Source: Biscogniauxia marginata (lineage: Eukaryota > Ascomycota > Sordariomycetes > Xylariales > Xylariaceae). Taken from it: a stretch of DNA of 64,000 nucleotides. Shown here piece after piece: positions 11,058-20,857 of the stretch. The notes under the pieces were generated by a model. It worked only from the letters and a program-made list of their open reading frames with translations. It was not told where the DNA came from and ran no database searches. Numbering within the stretch: the first letter of the stretch is position 1; every line of letters begins with the position of its first letter. Where the stretch lies: positions 186,001-250,000 of the forward strand of contig MU404091.1 in NCBI GenBank assembly GCA_022695795.1, written 5' to 3'. The translations under genes were made by a program, and so were the position numbers.

Positions 11058-11683
11058 CGTGTCGTAGTGTTGCCGCGCAGGGCAGCCTCGTCGGATAAAT
11101 CTGTCCTCAGCGTTTTGTGTCGTATGCGAGGCTCGATGTCTTAGGCGCAAAATATAAGTAAACCTGCGGTATACTGGGCGGGGAAGAAAGAAGAGAAATA
11201 TGTATCGGGCATACAAGGTTCACAAGGCCCTTCGGATACTAAGTTAAGAAAAGAGGACGGGCGAAGAGAGACGACGGTAGGTCGAAAAAGACTGGAGCTT
11301 GGCAGTAGTTTAGAAACACGAGGCCAGGTTATTCATTGCGCAAGCCCCCAAGCAATCGCGACGGCAACCGGCCTTTTACTAATAAGTCTAGGTTAGGCCT
11401 TAGCTCTGCCGTAGTGTACATAATCACGGAGAATCGGTTCTTGCAGCTAACCAGGGTTGCGATAAGATAACAAATTCCACAATGACCTAACAGCGCATAC
11501 AACCAGCTCACTAACTTAATTTTCCAGCCCCGTACATTGCATACCTAGGTAGCTAGGTCCCTTCCTTACCTGTACATACCTCATAATTCATTCATTCTCA
11601 TTTTCACACTTCCCACCGACTGACCCTCAACGACCAAGTAGCATCATACTGCTGCAGGCTCTACTCGCCTGTATTCTTGCATA
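11058..11683. promoter_or_regulatory. Shared upstream region of PTM1 and PPIL2
   Basis: These 626 bases lie between divergent start codons. They contain one ACCTAGGT palindrome (11543-11550), next to a second CTAGGT, about 140 bases before the PPIL2 ATG. No TATA box is obvious. Confidence 0.5.
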
Positions 11684-13408
11684 ATGGGAAAAGGGACCGA
11701 TAAGCTCTACATCACACACTCCGAGTGGTCCTCGTCAGACGCCTTCACTGCGAGTACAGGCTCGCGATCCAATTCCGGTGGCGCATCTTATAAACGACTT
11801 CCCTTCAATTTTTGCGCCGCGAGTCTACAACCGTTCAAAAACCCCGTCTGCACCCCGAGCGGCACCATATTCGACGTTGAAGTTATCTCCAAGTGGTTGG
11901 AAAACCACAAGACCAATCCTGTTGACGGAGAACCTTTGGCCGCACGCGACCTCATCAAACTAAACTTTGCGCGCAATGCCGACGTCGATAGCAAGGGTGC
12001 CAATGGTCTGGGGAGCGATGGCAAAGGCGATCTCATCGATCCCGTCACCTTCAAAGTCCTTACCGACAATACCCACATAGTTGCGATCCGACATGGTACT
12101 TATGCCAATGTTTTCGCTTTCGAAACGGTGGAGAGGATGAACATCAAGGCAAAGATGTGGCGAGATCTAGTGGATGATGTAGAATTTGGTCGCTCCGACA
12201 TTATAACACTCCAAGATCCACAAAATGCCGCCAGCCGAGATTTGAGCCAGTTTAAATACCTGAAGGATGGCGAAGAGGCCCTTCTTACTAAGGCGCAAGA
12301 GGAGGAACGGAAAGAGGGCAACGTGAACATCAATGCCTTAGGAAGGGTGGGCGACAAAGTCCTCCGAGCGAAAGAAGCCGTGGAAAAGGCAAGAAGAGAG
12401 CGGGAAGCTGGCGGTGATGTCAACCGTTCTTCAAAAGCTGTGGCTAAGACTACTGCAAGCAACGGCCCACGGCCATCCATGATCCAGGACAAGAAGACGG
12501 CCTACAACGCTGCGACTTACACAACAGGCAAGGCCGCAGCCAGTTTCACGAGCACGGGACTGACTCCCGAGACAAGCGGGGAACGGGCCACGCTGACGGA
12601 CGAAGAGTACATGCTGAAGCCAAAGCGGGTCAAGATAAAAGGGTACGCACGCATCGAGACCAACTTAGGCGACTTGAATATCGAGCTACACACCGAATAT
12701 GCACCGCGAGCCGTGTGGAACTTCACCCGTCTCGCGCAAAAGGGATACTATAAAGGCGTCAGCTTCCATCGCAACATCAAAAACTTCATGATTCAAGGCG
12801 GTGACCCATCGGGAACCGGACGTGGAGGTTCAAGCATATGGGGCAAGAACTTCCAAGATGAGTTCGATGGACCATTGACACATGACTCACGCGGCGTTCT
12901 CAGCATGGCCAATAAGGGGAAGAACACCAATTCCAGTCAGTTCTTCATCACGTACCGGCCGGTCAAGCATCTGGATAGAAAGCACACGATATTCGGCAAA
13001 GTGGTCGGCGGCATGGATGTCCTCAGCAAGATAGAAGCCGTGCCGACGGACGGCTCTGACCGACCGCTCAACAAGATCTTCATAAAGGACGTAATCGTCT
13101 ATCTGGACCCGTTCGAGGAATTCCAAAGGCAGAAGGCTGAGCGTGACAGAGCTGCGGAGGCCAAAGCCGCGGTCGAAAAGACGGGAGGCACCGAAGACGA
13201 CCGCGTAACGTGGACCGGCAAACGCGTCAGGGCGGATGGCACGGTGGAGCAGGGCGGTGGCGGGGGCAGCGTGGGCAAGTATCTCAAGGCGGCCAAGCTC
13301 CAGCAGAGCGCCGACGACGAGATCGTCGAGGAGGACGTGGACACGTGGGAAGAGCCGGCGAAGAAAAAGGCGAAGACGGGTGGTTTTGGCAATTTTGACA
13401 ATTGGTAA
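11684..13408 (+). CDS. PPIL2: PPIL2-type cyclophilin with U-box (peptidyl-prolyl isomerase-like 2)
   Basis: One exon, 574 aa, the usual length. The N-terminal MGKGTDKLYITHSEW is diagnostic of PPIL2. A U-box follows at about 38-115 (PFNFCAASLQPFKNPVCTPSG, WLENHKTNPVDGEPL) and gives E3 ubiquitin ligase-type folding without zinc. The cyclophilin domain at about 318-478 keeps FHRNIKNFMIQGGDPSGTGRGG-like sequence (R363, Q371) and SSQFFITY. The position of the CypA tryptophan (EWLDGKH) is His429 (KHLDRKH), so cyclosporin binding is probably weak. The Lys/Glu-rich C-terminal tail ends in an NLS-like KKKAK and GGFGNFDNW. Homologues are nuclear and associate with the spliceosome. Confidence 0.95.
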   Translation: MGKGTDKLYITHSEWSSSDAFTASTGSRSNSGGASYKRLPFNFCAASLQPFKNPVCTPSGTIFDVEVISKWLENHKTNPVDGEPLAARDLIKLNFARNADVDSKGANGLGSDGKGDLIDPVTFKVLTDNTHIVAIRHGTYANVFAFETVERMNIKAKMWRDLVDDVEFGRSDIITLQDPQNAASRDLSQFKYLKDGEEALLTKAQEEERKEGNVNINALGRVGDKVLRAKEAVEKARREREAGGDVNRSSKAVAKTTASNGPRPSMIQDKKTAYNAATYTTGKAAASFTSTGLTPETSGERATLTDEEYMLKPKRVKIKGYARIETNLGDLNIELHTEYAPRAVWNFTRLAQKGYYKGVSFHRNIKNFMIQGGDPSGTGRGGSSIWGKNFQDEFDGPLTHDSRGVLSMANKGKNTNSSQFFITYRPVKHLDRKHTIFGKVVGGMDVLSKIEAVPTDGSDRPLNKIFIKDVIVYLDPFEEFQRQKAERDRAAEAKAAVEKTGGTEDDRVTWTGKRVRADGTVEQGGGGGSVGKYLKAAKLQQSADDEIVEEDVDTWEEPAKKKAKTGGFGNFDNW

Positions 13409-15143
13409 AGAAGCCAAATGTGAATAAGCATCGGCATGGCGTTTTGGCGATACCCGGAAAAGGTAGACTATATTTGAAGTCAACTGGAATATATGGCGGA
13501 TTTCTCAGACTGCTCTTTGGAGTAGGCCAGTGTTGCTATCATGCCTACTTCGTTCTAAAGTCATCCATGAGCTTCAATGTTTGTAGGTATATTTTGACGT
13601 CTCAGTTTGCAGCACGTCGCATCAACTGCTCTCATATACATACCTAAGGTCTTCTGAACATGACTATTTCTCTTACTGCTTATTGTTTGTATGACTGCTG
13701 CGACCTCTCTTGCCATTGGGAGTGTCAGTCTCGCAAATTATCCAATTACGTCCAACAGTGGCCTAGCCGGGACGGTACATCTCTACAATGCTACCTGGGT
13801 ACCTACCAGCTCTACGTTAGGTAATCGAGCTTTCGGGATCGCGTTCGTTCCCAGACGTGCATACGCCACCTTAGGTAGTTAGTATCAATGTGGGCCGGGG
13901 GGGGGGGGGGGGGTTCAGGTCGTCGATCCTTTTCATGTTTGAATTAGCGCTGACCTGGTAACTTATTTATGTATAAACCCCCCTGGTGAAATCATGTATG
14001 TAGGATTCGAATAGCCCCGTCACTTCAATACAATAGGACTTTTCCACACTCGGATCTCAACTCTACCTGGCTAGGATGACTGGTTGACGGGGTGGCATAG
14101 CATAGCCCTTCATTTATTTATTGACCGTACATTAAACCAATGGGTATGTTACCTATGTAGAATCTTCGATGCGAGCGTGTCTCCCTTTTACTTGCACTAG
14201 ATTTCCCAGCCATACGGATTCTCAGACAACGGTTACGTACCACAAACATTAAAATGCTATATAGCTATCTCGTCTGGAAAAAAATACATTGCTCTATCAT
14301 CATGGCTTATTATATATATGTAGGACATTTGAGTATTAGTTGTTAAGTAGGTACCTGGTTTCTCGCAATCGACTTGTGTTAAATGAACGGCTGACTCGTA
14401 AGTTGGCGTTCTATACCTCGTCGGCTGATATGTAGATACACAGTAATCCCCAGATTAAAGACGTAGTGGGGACGAAAAAAAGCTTGTTGACAAAGGGGGT
14501 GTTTGCAGATCTTGCCATCGGGTTCTCTTCGTTACTTTAGGTACTCAGAGGCAGCCTACCTCTGCACATTTGTAGGTAGGTGGGTGTGCAATATGTAGGT
14601 TGGATGTATGTCAGCAACTAACGACGTAAGGTAAGGTAGGACTTCCTACCTAACCTTCTACGTAGCGCCTTAAGGTCCCCTGCGCCTCCGCCATCTTGGC
14701 GACCGGGCCGTGGCTTGGCAGATTAGCTTAGCTCGAGCTGGCCAATGAGAGGCCGTATCTGTGGACAGGGATCGCATTCGCATTCGTTAAGCTGTCTGGA
14801 AACGGTAAAGACGACGGGGACTGGTTTTCAGCCTTACGATACCCTTCATCTGCTATAATCATACCGCCATGGGTATTGACTGCTCTGCCTACGTGGCATA
14901 GGATTCCTTTATTCCAGTCTTCATATAAAGTATCCAGGTAAGTCTCAGTCTCAATGGCATTCCATCTCTCGAATCACTATCATCGTCAGCAGCAGCAACA
15001 GCAGCATCACCATAAGAAAAAACACCCTACTTTAGCTAGACACACGTGAATCAACACTACCAATCTATCCTATTTTTACTTTTTTCCTTCTGTTTCTTTT
15101 CTCCCGCCCCTTTACAATCACCTCCTCCTCAAATAAAACCCAT
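13409..15143. other. Intergenic, no recognisable gene; G17 tract
   Basis: Nothing here is convincingly coding. Notable are 17 G in a row at 13897-13913, TAGG-rich strings near 14573-14640, a CCAAT box at 14742-14746, and a pyrimidine-rich leader (15060-15130) typical just before fungal start codons. Confidence 0.6.
13897..13913 (+). repeat. Poly-G tract (17 G)
   Basis: Seventeen consecutive G lie about 490 bases downstream of PPIL2. Such runs are prone to length error in sequencing. Confidence 0.9.
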
Positions 15144-16001
15144 ATGGCCTTAACCGAGCTCAACAACATCTCCATCGCCGAGATCGTCCTCTACACCCCG
15201 GCCCTCGCCCTCGCCATCTTCCTCGCCGTCCGACACGGCTTCGGGCGCAACGCGGGGTGGCTCTACCTGATCATCTTCTCGCTGGCGCGCATCATCGGCT
15301 CCGCGCTGCAGCTCGCCACCGTCGCCGACCCGCGCAACATCAGCCTGTACGTCGGCGCCGCGACGCTGCAGAACGTCGGCCTCTCGCCCCTGATCCTCGT
15401 GCAGCTGGCGCTCCTGTCGCGCGCGCTCGAGAGCGCCGGCAGGTCCCCGTCCGCCCCCGGAGGCGGCAACGGCAACGGCATCGCGCTCGGGACGAGACTG
15501 CTGCGTCTCGTGCAGCTCGTCCTTCTCGTCGGCCTCATCCTGGGGGCCGTCGGGGGCAGCAGCGCCGGCTCGAACTACGCCGCCACGGGCTCGTACTCGC
15601 AGTCGACGACGCTGTCGCGGGCCGGCACCGCGCTCATGATCGCGGGGTACGTGCTGCTCGTCGCGGCGACGGGCGTGGTGGCCGCGACGCAGCTCTCGCG
15701 CGTCGAGGCCGGCGAGCGGCGCGTCGTCCTCGCCGTCGGCCTGTCGCTGCCCTTCATCCTCGTCCGGCTCGTGTACTCGGCTGAGTCCGTCTACAGCGGC
15801 AACCCCGCCTTCAACCTGATCACGGGCGACCGGAATATCCTGCTCGGCATGGCCGTCATCATGGAGATGATCGTCGTCGCCGTCGTCGAGGGCGTCGGGA
15901 TCACGCTCAAAGTGCGGCCGAGGAGCGCCGAAGGCCCGACCAAGGTCCAACAACGGCTGAGAGAGCGGGACGGGTACGAGATGAATGAGTCTCGTGTATA
16001 A
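15144..16001 (+). CDS. DUF7702-like integral membrane protein with seven TM helices
   Basis: Single exon, 285 aa. There are seven hydrophobic segments: about 9-32, 38-60, 70-95, 115-140, 155-180, 190-215 and 228-255. They begin with ISIAEIVLYTPALALAIFLA and include WLYLIIFSLARIIGSALQLA and LQNVGLSPLILVQLALLSRA. The N-terminus has no cleaved signal, and the short C-terminal tail is charged (KVRPRSAEGPTKVQQRLRER). Fungal proteins of this layout are grouped as DUF7702; their function is unknown and the fold is rhodopsin-like by TM count only. Codon use is strongly GC-biased, so long antisense frames also occur, but only this strand makes a sensible membrane protein. Confidence 0.8.
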   Translation: MALTELNNISIAEIVLYTPALALAIFLAVRHGFGRNAGWLYLIIFSLARIIGSALQLATVADPRNISLYVGAATLQNVGLSPLILVQLALLSRALESAGRSPSAPGGGNGNGIALGTRLLRLVQLVLLVGLILGAVGGSSAGSNYAATGSYSQSTTLSRAGTALMIAGYVLLVAATGVVAATQLSRVEAGERRVVLAVGLSLPFILVRLVYSAESVYSGNPAFNLITGDRNILLGMAVIMEMIVVAVVEGVGITLKVRPRSAEGPTKVQQRLRERDGYEMNESRV

Positions 16002-16691
16002 ATTTATGATGAGAAGATATGATTGGTCCACGGAATTATTTACGAATCATGGTGGTCCTTTGAGCGAACTTGTCCTTGATATCCAAATCCACAACAGTTA
16101 ACTATTTAGACTCTTACTTATAGATCAGCTTATAGGTGGTTTGCATCTGTCTTCAATCGACTATGTCAAATACTTTGGTTTTTATATTCTTGTGATATAA
16201 TGAACATCTATCGCCGGTCTCGACTTGGATCATTATAGATATGCCTGTTGTTCAGGTTATTCTAAACGTACCAGGATATCTTGAATTAGGTACATATAAA
16301 CGCAGAGAGAAAGGGGTTAGAGTTCTGACTCCCATTTTTTATAAGTAACAGTCGACACAGGGACTTTGCCAAAAATTACCTAGTATTATATAAAGTCAGA
16401 TAGTCATAAGCAGAAATATTGCAGGATAAATATTCAAAACAACCTGATAACCTAGGTATAAGACACAGACGGGCCGGTAGGCTTGATCTTGATAACCCCA
16501 GCATTTATACCCAGGCCCTTTAAGCCCCTGAACCCCTGAGCCCTGAGATCTTATTAGTGGCTTGGCAAATGTGACGTATTATTGGTGGGGCACTGAACGT
16601 TAATCGCGGGGTTGAAGATTTCTGTGTAGAAATCCGCAATAGAACTTGGAGATTTCGACTGGGACGAATCTACAGTTTTCACTCTGTGGCA
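16002..16691. other. Intergenic, AT-rich
   Basis: The stretch is TA-rich, with one ACCTAGGT palindrome (16450-16457). It is probably the 3' end of the DUF7702-like gene and the promoter of KTI12. Nothing else is seen. Confidence 0.5.
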
Positions 16692-17727
16692 ATGCCGGTA
16701 CGAAAGAAAAATATCCCATTTATCTGGGCAGAAGAAATAACTAACCAAAAACTAGCTAATAATAGTTACCGGCTTCCCGACATCGGGCAAGACTACACGC
16801 GCAAAACAGCTGCACGCCTACCTGACTTCTCGCATCCAATCTACCACCCCAGAAGGCGCAATACCCAAATACCGGCTACATCTGATATCCGACCAAACAC
16901 TCTCCATTCCACGTTCCGTGTACGATCTCTCGGTCCTCCCAGCCCACACGCGGTCCGCCAATGCCTCCGAGAAGGACGCTCGCGCGAGCATCTACGGCGC
17001 CGTGAAGCGCGTGCTCAGCGACAAGGACATCGTCATTCTCGACGGGCTGAACTACATCAAGGGCTGGAGGTACCAGCTCTTCTGCGAGGCGAAGGCCGTG
17101 CGCACGCCGAGCTGTGTACTGCAGATCGGGTGCTCGAAAGAGCGCGCCCGCGAAGTCAACGAGGCGCGGCTGGGCAAGGGGGACGATGGCGAGGAGGAGG
17201 GTGCGTACGCGCCCGCGAACTGGGAGAACCTGGTTTTCCGGTACGAGGAGCCGAACGCGATGACGAGGTGGGACAGCCCGCTGTTCACGCTCATATGGGA
17301 GGACGGCGAGGAGCAGACGCGGCAGGTGTTCGACAGCCTCTGGGACGCGGTCGCGGGCGAGGCGAGGAAGGTCGTGAAGCCGAACCAGGCGACCGTGCAG
17401 CGGGGCAGGGACGCCGGCGGCGATTACCTGTACGTGCTCGATCGCGAGACCCAGGAGATCGTCAAGCGCATACTAGACCAGCAGAGCGACGATGGCGGCG
17501 ACGAGATCAAGATCCCGCGCGGCAGTGGCGATGGTGAAGATTACCTGACAGTAGAGCTCCCCGCCGGCAGGAAGATCGGGTTGCCTCAGCTGCAGCGACT
17601 ACGGAGAGCGTTCGTGGGTTTGAATAGGGGCGGTATTGGTCTCGAGAATGTTGGAAATCTCGGGCCCGGCAGGATACGGGAAAGTTTTGTGGGATACCTT
17701 AACGATGCTTTTGAAAAGGACAACTAA
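16692..17727 (+). CDS. KTI12: KTI12, Elongator-associated P-loop protein
   Basis: Two exons, 16692-16697 and 16756-17727, give 325 aa. The first exon encodes only Met-Pro. The 58-base intron is GTACGA...CTAAC...AACTAG. Joining them gives MPLIIVTGFPTSGKTTRAKQ, the exact KTI12 start, with a Walker A GFPTSGKTT (residues 8-16). LISDQTLSI, then ILDGLNYIKGWRYQLFCEAK (Walker B region) and FVGYLNDAF at the end are family features. KTI12 binds tRNA, has ATPase activity and supports Elongator in making the mcm5/ncm5 modifications of wobble uridine; it acts mainly in the cytoplasm. A gene model without the tiny exon would lose the whole P-loop. Confidence 0.93.
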
Positions 17728-18411
17728 CAATCTCGTGGATGCTCCCCTGATAGACCAGGGTTTAGTTTATCTTGGATAGTGTACAATTTGCGATACCCCC
17801 GGAACTTGAAATTATCCTCTAATAGAGGTGGTTTTTGTTCTTATTCCACACTTATGAGAATAGTAAACCTAGACAAATTTACTTGAGGCCGTGAGATACT
17901 TGATATCGGATCGTGTAAGATTGGAGTATAAGACTCTTGACGATGAATAAAGTGAAGTGTAGGATGTATGTAGTAACAAAACCTCAGGACGCTACCTAAA
18001 CCGGCCCCTTAGCCCCTGACTTTTGCTACGTATACGTAAGTACCTACCTGTGTACTTACCATGGAATAACGCTACATTGGCCAAGGCTCCTTCTCTATTC
18101 TATGACATACTCTCGTATCTTAGGTATTTGGTAATTGCAAGTCATTAACTAGAACGCTTAAGCGCACTTTCCATACGTCCAGTTATCTCAGTAGCTACCC
18201 TCCTAGAAATTATCTCTTGGATGACTGGATTTTGCAGTAGGCTTTTGTCTTCCCTTGAACATGAACCGTTCAGACCAAAGAGCACCTCCCCGGTATTATA
18301 CATCTAAAGACTATTCGAATCACTCACTTTACTCCTAACCTATTCATAATTCGAGTGCACCAAAAATAAGCATCCTTTTACCAGGCTACAGTCTAGGAAC
18401 AGGGTACCAAA
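17728..18411. other. Intergenic
   Basis: This is the AT-rich 3' flank of KTI12 and the upstream region of the F-box gene. I see no gene and no clear motif. Confidence 0.5.
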
Positions 18412-20043
18412 ATGTCTGCCAAAAACAAGCCTGTCTGCTCCGAGTCTGCCAAAGAACCGGGGGCTAAAAGCGATGAAGAAAATTCAACATACGAAAATGC
18501 AGAAACCTCTGATATAACTGGGAACCCATCTACTAAGGCACCCGAAGACAATACAACTATGGATATTATTCACCTCCCTAACGAACTCCTTCTTGAAATA
18601 ATGGAGAACCTATCCCATCCCGACGACCTTGAAAGTCTCCTCTCATCTCACCGGCAATTCCGCGAACTGTTCAACACATTTTCAACAAGCATCCTTCAGA
18701 ACCTGTCCAAACTCCTAGTTCCAGGGTGTGAGACAGAAGCACTTAAGGTCCTCTGGTTCCCCTTGAGATCCCGTGGCGAGTCTAGAGACTCTCTAAGACA
18801 GAGAATCAACAATTATCAAAACGAGAGCCAAAGTGATAAGCTTCAATGGCCCAAAACGCTGAGAGAGTATCGGGGCTACTAGGAATTGGTTTTCAAGGTG
18901 GATCTATGTATATTCGACTGGGTTTCCAGGTTGAAGCCGATGCCGGTCGTTCCATTTTGCGTTCCTAAATGGCCGGGGGGGTTGCAAAGAGAAGCATTAA
19001 AGGGGCTCCGAGATTTACCACGCCCGAATATCTCCGAGAATGAACGGCTCAGGTTCAGACGGGCCTTCTTCAGATACGAGCTATACTGTCGACTCTGCTT
19101 CCAGACCACAAATCGGCCTACTTTTCATAAATGGAACCGCCGGGAATTATTTGGTTAGCAACTGAGGGCTTGGCAGGTAGAGGAGGTGTCTTGCGTCATT
19201 AGCTACGTGACGGAGATCTACTACGCAGCTGTTGAACGATTACAAACCACATTTTTAGAGCATTATGCAAGGATCAATGCCCAAGAGCCACCAAATGACC
19301 CTCCTGACGACTTCTGGGCGGGGATGGACTCAAAACTCCCGTCCCGTCATCCATTACTAGCTTACCTAGATGAAGCCCACCTAGAAGGCCAGCCATCACC
19401 GGTAGACAACATCGTATACGGGTTGGCATCTCTGGGTCTTGATTGGTTCGTCGACTTCCATCTGCTTAGCTCATCTAAGCAAGGTGACCAGCTCAGGTTC
19501 TGCAGCCACCAACTTGCTCGAGTCCCGACGCCTTGGTGCAATCCTTTCTTCTTTGATGTCTGGACTCACCCTACCCCATGGGAAGAAGTCAGCATAGATA
19601 TACTGAAGGCAGAGGCCTTCTATGGGGATCCCACCGTTTCGGGAAACGAGGCATGGTTCCTCTATAACCAAAATCTGACCCAACAAGATTGGAGCGAGTA
19701 CCCCTCCGACCCAGAGAATCGTAGAGGTTGGATCAAACCCAACTCCCACCTCCGGGTTTATGCCTGGGCGTTCTTGGATAGTCCAATGCTCATGAAAACG
19801 ATTCAGTATTACATGAGGCGCTCTGGCGAAGAGAATCTTATCGATACCGTGGTTTTCTTGAACCAGAGATACAGGCAGATCATGACACCCACTCCTATTA
19901 GAGGACCTCGACTTTCGCGACGGGACTGGGACCTGTTGTTGGACCTGTACGGTTGTCAAGACCCGCCGGATGGGATATTAAACATGGAGACTCTCTTCAA
20001 AATCGGGAAGCGTTTCTGTACCACACGTGCCGTCCGAGGGTAG
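18412..20043 (+). pseudogene. F-box protein gene with two in-frame TAG codons (pseudogene or edited)
   Basis: One continuous frame of 543 codons is broken only by TAG at 18880-18882 (codon 157) and TAG at 19156-19158 (codon 249); there is no frameshift. The F-box lies at about 52-90 (IIHLPNELLLEIMENLSHPD...), the SCF adaptor-binding motif. The segment after the first TAG (ELVFKVDLCIFDWVSRL...), the middle (RFRRAFFRYELYCRLCF) and the part after the second TAG (QLRAWQVEEVSCVISYVTEI) look like successive parts of one fungal F-box family. Protein-like sequence therefore continues across both stops. A 63-base in-frame intron (donor GTATCG at 18867, acceptor TTTCCAG at 18929) could remove the first TAG but would also remove 21 codons. 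I found no good intron for the second. Alternatives are a recent pseudogene, CAG-to-TAG change by RIP, or A-to-I mRNA editing of UAG to UGG. The substrate is unknown. Confidence 0.68.
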
Positions 20044-20857
20044 ATACCTAAGGGAAGATGCTAGCGGCTGCGAAGAAAAGAAGGTCGACTTGAAGGACAT
20101 TTGCTTTTTTATTAGCACTGAAATTTTTTTCTTTTTGGAACGTGTCATGGGTTAACAAATAGTTCATAAAGAAGCGATTTGAACATGTACCTATCTTACA
20201 CGACTTTGAATGTTCTCACACTTCCATTCGCCCGAAAACATGAATACGGATCAACCGGGAATAAACATGAAGTGCCTACAGTTAAAACTTGCTGTACTCC
20301 ATACTTCAGAAAAGATGCTTTTCCAGCTAATTTTTTGTTATTAAGCATCTCCCTCAATTGATGTCGTTGTAGTGACCTTGTCTAAACAACCAAGTAATAA
20401 AGCAAGCGAATTAATTATCATTGGTGTATATATGCGAACTGTGCTATTAGAGAGTTGGAATTTATAGTGTACACTAGTTTGTAGGTACACAGGTACATAC
20501 AATTGGTTTAGAGCCCCAAAACTGCCGAGATGCTTACCCCAAAAACTATTGTGGAGAAGCCAGTGGGGGGCGCTAATAGAGCTACCCCAGATTCGAGATT
20601 AGGTATATAACGGGTAGTATCGTTCCCTAGTCCCCGTCGATAACCCTTGCTTGTATGTTTCGGACATTGATCCCCCTAACGGATCTCCCATTGTTTGTTT
20701 TCATTGCCACGCCAAAGCCATCCGTAGTAGCTTTTCCCACCTCCCGTCGCTTTCTCATTGGACACACACCAAGAGACATACCAAGTAAACGGCAATCGAG
20801 GGTTTACGTAAAGTACTGAAGGGGTAGTAGCATTCTCACCGTAGCGATTGAGAAGCC
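20044..20857. other. Intergenic
   Basis: This is the AT-rich 3' flank of the F-box gene, followed by the upstream region of the acyl-CoA synthetase gene. No gene is seen. Confidence 0.5.

Noticed and set aside
15150..16031. 293-codon open frame on the minus strand
   Set aside because: Antisense shadow of the GC-rich DUF7702-like gene. Its product is a mix of charged, repeat-like residues without domain features, while the plus strand encodes seven clean membrane helices.
18833..18882. 50-base intron to remove the first TAG of the F-box gene
   Set aside because: Its length is not a multiple of three and would put all the family-like sequence downstream out of frame.
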